The notes beneath the pieces were generated by a model. That model was not told where the DNA came from and did no database searches. It saw only the letters and a list, made by a program, of their open reading frames with translations. Below, in pieces: positions 1 to 4,806 of a DNA stretch of 6,866 nucleotides; position 1 is the stretch's first letter, and every line of letters starts with the position of its first letter. Source of the DNA: Dehalococcoidales bacterium (GTDB lineage: Bacteria > Chloroflexota > Dehalococcoidia > Dehalococcoidales > RBG-16-60-22); the NCBI GenBank assembly GCA_030615475.1, contig JAUWZF010000058.1, positions 1 to 6,866 on the forward strand, in the 5' to 3' direction. A program made the translations under genes and the position numbers.

Positions 1-972
1 TCTCTGCCGTTCCTGGTTTGTCTTCGCCAGCCATACCGCCAGTTCCTGCGCTTCCTGTGGCGACTCGGTTATAAGTAAATTGTAGCCGGTCAGGCCGTCG
101 GCCAGTCTGCCGGCGGCGTTCAAACAGGGTCCGATGACCCAGGAAATACTGTCCGCATCGAGACTGCCCGCCTCCAGTCTGGTCTGGTTCATAAGCTCTC
201 TAATGCCGAGTCGCGGGCTGGCATTCATGTGTTTCAGGCCTTCTACTATAAGGTAGCGGTTTTCGTCAAGCGGCGGCGACATGTCGGCGATGGTGCCGAT
301 GGCTACCAGGTCGACGACTCTTTCTAAAAATTCCTCTTTACCGAGGTTCTGGAACAGTGCTTGAAGTAACTTAAAAGCTACCCCCACCCCCGCCAGCTGT
401 GTGAATGGGTAAGCCGAACCTTCCAGCTTGGGGTCGATGACGGCGACGGCCTCCGGGATTTCATCGAGGGGACTGTGATGGTCCGTGATGACGATATCGA
501 GCCCCATCTTCATCGCCCGTTTCACCTCGGCCACGTCGGTAACGCCGCAGTCGACCGTGATGGCCAGGCTCACGCCCTGCTCGTACAGTCGCTTGAGTAC
601 ACCGGTGGTCAGTCCGTGTCCTTCCGTCTGGCGGTGGGGTATGTAGGGGACGGCCTTGCCCCCGAGCAGCGATAAGCCCTGGACGACGGCGGCGGTGGCG
701 GTAATACCATCGGCATCGAAGTCTCCGTAAACGCCGACCGTCTCGCCGGAAAGCAGGGCCTGGTAGATTCTGGATACCGCTCTTTCCATGTCGGGAAGCA
801 GGAGGGGGTCGCTTAAGAGGCTCTCGTCGCTGGCGAGGAAGGGCTGGAAGTCCTCCGGTCGGGAGATGCCGCGATTGTAGAGAAGCTGCACCAGCAGCGG
901 GGGAAAACCTGAGTCGCTGACCAAATGTGGGTCGGTTACGGGTGGCAGCAGATTCCAGCGACTATGGCTCAA
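1..972 (-). CDS. recJ: Single-stranded-DNA-specific exonuclease RecJ, N-terminal 324 residues (3' end outside window)
   Basis: RecJ is a cytoplasmic Mn/Mg-dependent 5'-3' exonuclease on single-stranded DNA, used in recombinational repair and mismatch repair. Reading the minus strand gives 324 codons without a stop to the left edge. The DHH-family motifs appear in order: GDFDADGIT at residues 83-91, VDCG at 140-143, TDHH at 163-166, and DLVAIGTIAD at 221-230. After these comes a GPxLNAAGRL motif at 281-290. The family is usually about 560-580 residues, so the DHHA1 and C-terminal nucleic-acid-binding parts lie outside the window. The start is TTG at 972: an in-frame TGA lies four codons upstream, the first ATG comes only at residue 62, and the residues before it match the usual RecJ N-terminus (W near 6, NRGI near 33-36, DP.LL.DM at 55-62). 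A GAGG at 980-983 sits 7 nt before the TTG. The start overlaps the fabF stop by 4 nt, so translational coupling is likely. The motif residue after GP is Cys283, where Arg is usual. Confidence 0.93.
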   Translation of the reverse strand, partial: MSHSRWNLLPPVTDPHLVSDSGFPPLLVQLLYNRGISRPEDFQPFLASDESLLSDPLLLPDMERAVSRIYQALLSGETVGVYGDFDADGITATAAVVQGLSLLGGKAVPYIPHRQTEGHGLTTGVLKRLYEQGVSLAITVDCGVTDVAEVKRAMKMGLDIVITDHHSPLDEIPEAVAVIDPKLEGSAYPFTQLAGVGVAFKLLQALFQNLGKEEFLERVVDLVAIGTIADMSPPLDENRYLIVEGLKHMNASPRLGIRELMNQTRLEAGSLDADSISWVIGPCLNAAGRLADGLTGYNLLITESPQEAQELAVWLAKTNQERQR

Positions 973-2228
973 ATTTTTGCCTCAGCGTATCTCCGTAAAA
1001 TAAGTACCGAATTGTGTCCGCCGAAGCCGAAGGAGTTGGTCAGGGCCGTGGTAACCTCGGCCTGGCGGGCAACGTTGGGAACATAATCCAGGTCGCATTC
1101 GGGGTCGGGATTTTCGTAGTTTATCGTCGGCGGTATAACTCCGTTCAAAATCGTCATGATGCAGATGGCCGGTTCGATGGCGCCGGCGCAGCCGATAAGG
1201 TGGCCGGTCATGGACTTGGTGGAGCTGACGGGGACCTTGTAGGCGTGCTCGCCGAAGGCTGCCTTGATGGCTTTTGTCTCCATGGCGTCATTCAACGGGG
1301 TGGACGTGCCGTGAGCGTTGATGTAATCGATTTCTTCCGGCTTAATCTCGCTCCTTTTCATGGCCATTTGCATAGCCCTGGCGGCTCCCTCACCGTTTTC
1401 CAGCGGCTGGGTAATGTGAAACGAGTCGGCGGTAGCCCCGTAGCCTACGATTTCCGCCAGGATATTGGCACCACGTTTCAAGGCATGGTCCACGCTTTCC
1501 AGGATGAGAACGACAGATCCTTCGCTGACGATAAAGCCGTCGCGGTCGCTATCGAAAGGACGGGAGGCCTTTTGCGGGGCATCGTTCCTGGTGGAGAGCG
1601 CTCTCAGGGAACTGAAGGCGGTAATGCCCAGAGGGTTGATAATGGATTCGGCTCCACCGGCAATCATTACCTGGGCATCGCCGTGCTTGATGAACTCGTA
1701 GGCAGCGCCGATAGCGTCGGAGCCGCTGGAGCAGGCTGAAGTGTGGCACATGTTGGGGCCTTTAACCTCCAGCGCGATGGATATCTGGGCAGCGGCGATA
1801 TCCGCAATCATCATCGGCGCCAGGAACGGACTGACTCTATCCGGTCCTTTTTCCACCAGGACCTTGGCCTGTTCGAATAGCGTGGTCAGGCCGCCGATGC
1901 CGCTGCCGACGAACACGCCGATTTCATCCTGGTTGCTGTTATCGATTTGCAGGTTGGCCTGCTGTATAGCCTGGTATCCGGCGGCAACCGCCAGCTGGGC
2001 GAAACGGTCCATCCGGCGCGCGTCCTTGCGGTTGATGTAGTCGGTGGGCTCGAATCCCTTGACCTCGCCGGCGAACCTGACCTCCATATCCGAGGCGTCA
2101 AACAGGGTGATATAATCAATGCCGGATTTACCGGCGACGAGATTTTCCCAGGTGGTGGCCATGTCCAGGCCGAGCGGCGTCAGGGCTCCGATACCAGTAA
2201 CTACAACTCTATTGACTTGACTGTTAAT
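969..2228 (-). CDS. fabF: 3-oxoacyl-[acyl-carrier-protein] synthase II (FabF/KASII), apparent ATT start
   Basis: FabF condenses malonyl-ACP with acyl-ACP in the elongation cycle of type II fatty acid synthesis in the cytoplasm. From ATT at 2228 the protein has 419 residues, close to the usual length of about 412. The catalytic residues are all visible: Cys166 in the ACSSGSD motif, His306 in NAHGTS, Lys338 and His343 in TKSMTGH, and the C-terminal SFGFGGHN motif around 400-407. The first ATG in frame (2162) would remove the conserved first strand, VNRVVVTGIGALTPLG, which is plainly encoded upstream. Between an in-frame TAA and that strand there is no ATG, GTG or TTG. The only plausible initiator is ATT at 2228, 8 nt after a perfect AAGGAGG. 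An automated call would probably give 969-2162. A base error removing an ATG is the alternative. No acpP or other fab gene is adjacent upstream; recJ overlaps downstream. Confidence 0.95.
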   Translation of the reverse strand: MNSQVNRVVVTGIGALTPLGLDMATTWENLVAGKSGIDYITLFDASDMEVRFAGEVKGFEPTDYINRKDARRMDRFAQLAVAAGYQAIQQANLQIDNSNQDEIGVFVGSGIGGLTTLFEQAKVLVEKGPDRVSPFLAPMMIADIAAAQISIALEVKGPNMCHTSACSSGSDAIGAAYEFIKHGDAQVMIAGGAESIINPLGITAFSSLRALSTRNDAPQKASRPFDSDRDGFIVSEGSVVLILESVDHALKRGANILAEIVGYGATADSFHITQPLENGEGAARAMQMAMKRSEIKPEEIDYINAHGTSTPLNDAMETKAIKAAFGEHAYKVPVSSTKSMTGHLIGCAGAIEPAICIMTILNGVIPPTINYENPDPECDLDYVPNVARQAEVTTALTNSFGFGGHNSVLILRRYAEAKI

Positions 2229-2236
2229 TGTAGTAA

Positions 2237-2243
2237 CCTCCTT
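2237..2243 (-). promoter_or_regulatory. Ribosome binding site of fabF that decides its start
   Basis: On the minus strand this reads AAGGAGG, a perfect anti-16S match, with 8 nt between it and the ATT codon at 2228. It lies 74 nt from the first in-frame ATG (2162), far too distant to serve it. This supports initiation at or very near 2228 rather than at 2162. Confidence 0.85.
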
Positions 2244-2291
2244 GTTTTTTTACATTAAATGGGGATGAAATTCTATGGCGGAATTTAAGTT

Positions 2292-2320
2292 ATTCTTACA
2301 TATTTTGAGGTTATTTTCAA
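2292..2320 (-). promoter_or_regulatory. Candidate sigma-70-type promoter for fabF-recJ
   Basis: On the minus strand, TTGAAA (2320-2315) is followed after 17 nt by AAGAAT (2297-2292). The -35 matches the consensus in 5 of 6 positions and the -10 in 4 of 6. Transcription would start near 2285, giving a leader of roughly 57 nt before the ATT codon. The -10 is weak and other AT-rich hexamers in this region could serve, so this is a candidate only. Confidence 0.35.
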
Positions 2321-2335
2321 GTCCGTACGCTTTTT

Positions 2336-2365
2336 TTGACCCCGTGGGAACGGTAACAGTATAAT
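2336..2365 (+). promoter_or_regulatory. Sigma-70-type promoter for mtaB
   Basis: TTGACC (2336-2341) and a perfect TATAAT (2360-2365) are separated by 18 nt. The predicted start of transcription near 2372 leaves a leader of only about 30 nt before the mtaB ATG. It points away from the fabF promoter candidate in the same intergenic region. Confidence 0.7.
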
Positions 2366-2401
2366 ATCTTACATCATCATTTAATACACAAAATAAAGTA
2401 G

Positions 2402-3670
2402 ATGGTTAAAAGAACGGAAAGACCCAAAGTGGCCCTGGACAGCCTGGGCTGCAAGCTGAACCAGGCGGAGATACAGTCCCTGTCCCGCCAGCTTGCCGAA
2501 GCCGGGTATAGGCTGGTGGCCCCCACGGATAAGGCTGATATCTATATCCTCAATACCTGCACGGTGACGCATGTTGCCGACCGTAAATCACGCCACATGC
2601 TGCGCCTGGCCCGCCGCAGGAACCCGGCAGCACGGCTGGTGGCCATCGGCTGCTATGCCGAGCGGTCGCCCCAGGAACTCGCCCGGATTGAAGGGGTCGA
2701 CCTTGTGCTGGGTAACGACCAGAAATGGCATCTTCTAAAATTGCTGGAGGATGCCGACAACCTCAGCAGGCTATCGGCCGGGACCTCCCTGGCCTTGCTT
2801 GAAAAAAACCGCCGCACCCGTGCCTTTCTCAAGGTGCAGGACGGCTGCCGCAACTTCTGCGCCTACTGTATCGTGCCCCTGGTGCGGAGTCGTGAGGAAA
2901 TCGTGCCGGTAAAAAAGGTGGTTGCTCTGGTCGGGGGGCTGGTGGCGAACGGCTATCAGGAAGTGGTACTGACCGGCACCGAAATCGGCACCTATAACCG
3001 TGACGGTGTCAACCTCAAAGGACTTCTGGAACGTGTCCTGTCGGAGACGGCCGTCGCCCGGCTGAGGCTCTCCTCCCTCCAGCCCCCGGAAATTTCCTCT
3101 GAGCTTATCGGGCTTTGGCGCAATCCGCGGTTGTGCCCTCATTTTCACCTGTCCCTCCAGAGCGGCAGCGATGCCGTGCTCGGGAGGATGAAGCGGCGTT
3201 ACACTTCGGCCGACTATAAGGGTGTAGTGGCTCTCATTCGCGACTCGGTGCCGGACGTGGCTATTACCACCGATGTCATCGTTGGCTTCCCCGACGAGAC
3301 TGAGGCGGAGTTTCAGGAGACTTACGACTTCTGCCGTCAGATTCAGTTCGCCCGTATTCATGTCTTCCCGTACTCACCCCGCCCCGGCACCGCGGCGGCG
3401 ACCATGCCGCAGCAGGTATCTGAAATAGTCAAGAAGCAGCGCAGCCAGCAGATGCTTGCCCTGGCTAAGGAGAGCGCGCAGAGCTTTCAGCAGGGGTTTC
3501 TGGGTAAAACTACGAATGTCCTGTGGGAGCAGAAAGCCGGCGGCGTCTGGTCCGGCCTGACGGGCAACTATATTAAGGTCTATACCAGGAGCAATAAGAG
3601 CCTGACCAATCAGCTTCTACCGGTGAGACTGGTCAAGCTTTACCGGGATGGGATATGGGGGGAGTTTTAA
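2402..3670 (+). CDS. mtaB: tRNA (N6-threonylcarbamoyladenosine(37)-C2)-methylthiotransferase MtaB
   Basis: MtaB is a radical SAM enzyme that adds a methylthio group to t6A at position 37 of ANN-decoding tRNAs, giving ms2t6A. The 422 residues show the complete family layout. The N-terminal UPF0004 domain has its three cluster-binding cysteines at 17 (SLGCKLNQ), 53 (NTCTVT) and 84 (GCYAE). The radical SAM core starts with CRNFCAYC (Cys149, 153, 156) and continues through the HLSLQSGS and VGFPDET motifs. A TRAM-like RNA-binding domain fills roughly 365-422. The LGCKLNQ and NTCTVTHVADRKSRH motifs favour MtaB (YqeV) over MiaB or RimO, whose sequences differ at these places. The ATG is preceded directly by an in-frame TAG, so no longer start exists. 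No convincing Shine-Dalgarno sequence lies before it, only AT-rich leader. The gene stands alone, divergent from fabF and convergent with the DUF5808-like gene, 16 nt away. Confidence 0.94.
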   Translation: MVKRTERPKVALDSLGCKLNQAEIQSLSRQLAEAGYRLVAPTDKADIYILNTCTVTHVADRKSRHMLRLARRRNPAARLVAIGCYAERSPQELARIEGVDLVLGNDQKWHLLKLLEDADNLSRLSAGTSLALLEKNRRTRAFLKVQDGCRNFCAYCIVPLVRSREEIVPVKKVVALVGGLVANGYQEVVLTGTEIGTYNRDGVNLKGLLERVLSETAVARLRLSSLQPPEISSELIGLWRNPRLCPHFHLSLQSGSDAVLGRMKRRYTSADYKGVVALIRDSVPDVAITTDVIVGFPDETEAEFQETYDFCRQIQFARIHVFPYSPRPGTAAATMPQQVSEIVKKQRSQQMLALAKESAQSFQQGFLGKTTNVLWEQKAGGVWSGLTGNYIKVYTRSNKSLTNQLLPVRLVKLYRDGIWGEF

Positions 3671-3686
3671 TTTCGATTGTCCGCCT

Positions 3687-4043
3687 TCACTCCATCACCG
3701 GGCGTTGTTCCAGTATCTTTTTCAGGGTCGGGGTCGGCATCAGGAAGTCTTCCTCGGAGATGTAAGATTCGCCGATGAGCCTCATCTTTTCCAGCAGGGC
3801 GTGGAAGTTAATCGCCCAGCCGATGCCCCACGCCTCCGGTGTAAAGACCTGGCTGCTATCCGCGTTCCAGTACGATTCCCTGAACCGCTCGATGGTGGGC
3901 AGCCGGAAGTCATAGGGTATGAACCCTAACTTCCCGTGCCAGTGCCTTTCTTCTTTCGGCTTTTCCAGTTCCTGGCACACCGCGGCCAGAGTGATGGTAA
4001 TTGCTGCCGCTTGAATCAACCTGCCAATCCACTCCTTACCCAT
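3687..4043 (-). CDS. Small DUF5808-like protein of unknown function
   Basis: This 118-residue protein has no known activity. Residues 59-80, with WNADSSQVFTPE followed by WGIGWAINF, resemble the DUF5808 pattern as I remember it (aspartate-rich turn, then a V-x-P and G-IGW-x-NF segment). I have not searched a database, so the family is a tentative call. Residues 6-22 are apolar and could form one short membrane segment or a buried helix; a charged stretch (EKPKEERHWHGK) follows. The start is an ATG with AGGAG at 4049-4053, five nt upstream. That site abuts the stop codon of the acetyltransferase gene, and the two genes are 11 nt apart, so they almost certainly share one transcript. No visible terminator separates its 3' end from the convergent mtaB. 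Confidence 0.7.
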   Translation of the reverse strand: MGKEWIGRLIQAAAITITLAAVCQELEKPKEERHWHGKLGFIPYDFRLPTIERFRESYWNADSSQVFTPEAWGIGWAINFHALLEKMRLIGESYISEEDFLMPTPTLKKILEQRPVME

Positions 4044-4054
4044 AACAGCTCCTT

Positions 4055-4540
4055 TTAGTTATTATTTATTTCTATTCCCATGACTACTGAGGTTTCAATC
4101 TGGCGCGGTGGAATGTCCCAGTAATCTGCCAGCAGCTTATCTTTATCCGGTATAAAATCAAATCCGTGTTTCCGGTAAAATGCAATCGCCCACTGTGCCG
4201 CCGCCCATGTTCCCACCAGCAAAGTAGAGGTGATTGTCAGGCTCTTAATGTGGTCAAGCAGCCTGTTGCCTATTCCCTGGTTCTGGTATTGAGGCAAAAC
4301 ATACGCGTGGCGGATGAGGGTAACGTTTTTAATCGGCTCGATGCCCATGATGCCGACCAGTTTCCCGTTAACTTCCCAGCCGTAGAAGATTACCCGTTTC
4401 ATCTCCCTTTCCAGTTCCTCCTCGGGCATATAGGGCTGGTGATAGCAATCGGCCTCGATAACGCCGTCATAGGCTTTGGCGGCCTCGTTAATGATGCTGT
4501 ATATTTTCCCGGCGTCTTCAGCCTGGCATCTGCGAATCAT
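4055..4540 (-). CDS. GNAT-family N-acetyltransferase
   Basis: GNAT enzymes transfer an acetyl group from acetyl-CoA to an amine; the substrate here cannot be told from sequence. The 161-residue length is typical of a single-domain member. Motif A is clear: LIRHAYVLPQYQNQGIG at 75-91, with the pyrophosphate-binding Q-x-x-G-x-G at Gln86, Gly89 and Gly91. Motif B follows as WAIAFYRKHGF at 117-127, and the N-terminus MIRRCQAEDAGKIYSII is the usual first strand and helix. ATG 4540 is the only possible start, because the frame upstream closes at a TAA with no other initiator between. Its ribosome binding site is poor (AAAGGA about 13 nt upstream). The protein ends in three asparagines. It is the first gene of a two-gene unit with the DUF5808-like gene. 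Confidence 0.88.
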   Translation of the reverse strand: MIRRCQAEDAGKIYSIINEAAKAYDGVIEADCYHQPYMPEEELEREMKRVIFYGWEVNGKLVGIMGIEPIKNVTLIRHAYVLPQYQNQGIGNRLLDHIKSLTITSTLLVGTWAAAQWAIAFYRKHGFDFIPDKDKLLADYWDIPPRQIETSVVMGIEINNN

Positions 4541-4568
4541 AAGCCAATACCATCCTTTGTCATTAATT

Positions 4569-4574
4569 ATTATA
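4569..4574 (-). promoter_or_regulatory. Candidate -10 element for the acetyltransferase unit
   Basis: The minus strand reads TATAAT here, about 28 nt before the acetyltransferase ATG. No good -35 hexamer lies 16-18 nt upstream, where the sequence reads TTCCCT. The match could be chance in this AT-rich stretch, but position and direction fit a promoter for the GNAT gene with a short leader. Confidence 0.4.
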
Positions 4575-4649
4575 CATAAGGTGGTGATTTAAGGGAAGCC
4601 CGAGAAGTGAAAAATCCGGTGGATGGGCAGTGTTTTTTACAGAAAAATA

Positions 4650-4658
4650 TGTTATAAT
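4650..4658 (+). promoter_or_regulatory. Extended -10 promoter of the PEP carboxykinase gene
   Basis: TGTTATAAT is a perfect extended -10 element (TG, one base, TATAAT at 4653-4658). The -35 region is weak (TGTTTT at 4631-4636, spacing 16), as is common for extended -10 promoters. Transcription would start near 4665, which gives an untranslated leader of about 140 nt. Confidence 0.65.
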
Positions 4659-4664
4659 CTGGAT

Positions 4665-4806
4665 ATCAATTATTAATTTGACTCCTGGATTATCAGGAGA
4701 TGTCTCTCAAGGGCTTGTGCCGCGCCCGCTTTCTCTCGTCGTTTTTAAATACAGAGAAAGCATGCAGGTAGCTGGCAGGGCCTGATTAAGTATTAGGGAG
4801 GTAGTC
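4665..4806 (+). promoter_or_regulatory. Long structured 5' leader of the PEP carboxykinase mRNA (candidate regulatory RNA)
   Basis: The predicted leader holds three inverted repeats in a row. CTCCTG/CAGGAG (4682-4687 with 4694-4699) has a 6-nt loop. GGGC/GCCC (4711-4714 with 4724-4727) has a 9-nt loop. CTTTCTCT/AGAGAAAG (4729-4736 with 4753-4760) is a perfect 8-bp stem with a 16-nt loop. No U-run follows any of them, so if the leader regulates, control of translation is more likely than attenuation. A 23-codon ATG frame (4700-4771) also lies here, but its only Shine-Dalgarno-like AGGAG touches the ATG directly, which is too close. I do not recognise any known riboswitch class. Confidence 0.4.
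4795..4802 (+). promoter_or_regulatory. Ribosome binding site of the PEP carboxykinase gene
   Basis: AGGGAGGT ends 4 nt before the TTG at 4807, a good match to the anti-Shine-Dalgarno sequence. It supports TTG as the true start; no ATG lies nearby in frame. Confidence 0.75.

Noticed and set aside
475..675. Short plus-strand open frame inside recJ
   Set aside because: It runs opposite the DHH-motif region of RecJ and has no ribosome binding site or recognisable motif.
1014..1739. Long plus-strand open frame of 241 codons opposite fabF
   Set aside because: It lies wholly inside the FabF gene on the other strand, has low-complexity Gly/Val/Asp-rich composition typical of an antisense shadow, and no family motif.
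969..2162. fabF starting at ATG 2162
   Set aside because: This start would delete the conserved first beta strand of the thiolase fold, and no ribosome binding site precedes it; the strong one is at 2237-2243.
2771..3361. Minus-strand open frame of 196 codons opposite mtaB
   Set aside because: It is antisense to the radical SAM core, which is strongly supported, and shows no recognisable domain.
3655..3695. Terminator between mtaB and the convergent DUF5808-like gene
   Set aside because: GGAGT and ACTCC could pair over a loop of more than 20 nt, but the stem is only 5 bp and has no following T-run.
4700..4771. 23-codon leader peptide in the PEP carboxykinase leader
   Set aside because: Its AGGAG touches the ATG, so ribosome placement would be poor, there is no run of regulatory codons, and no terminator hairpin follows for attenuation.
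4665..4806. Known riboswitch such as c-di-GMP-I or cobalamin
   Set aside because: A GGTAGC stretch near 4767 recalls part of the c-di-GMP-I motif, but the rest of its conserved core is missing, and no B12 box is present.
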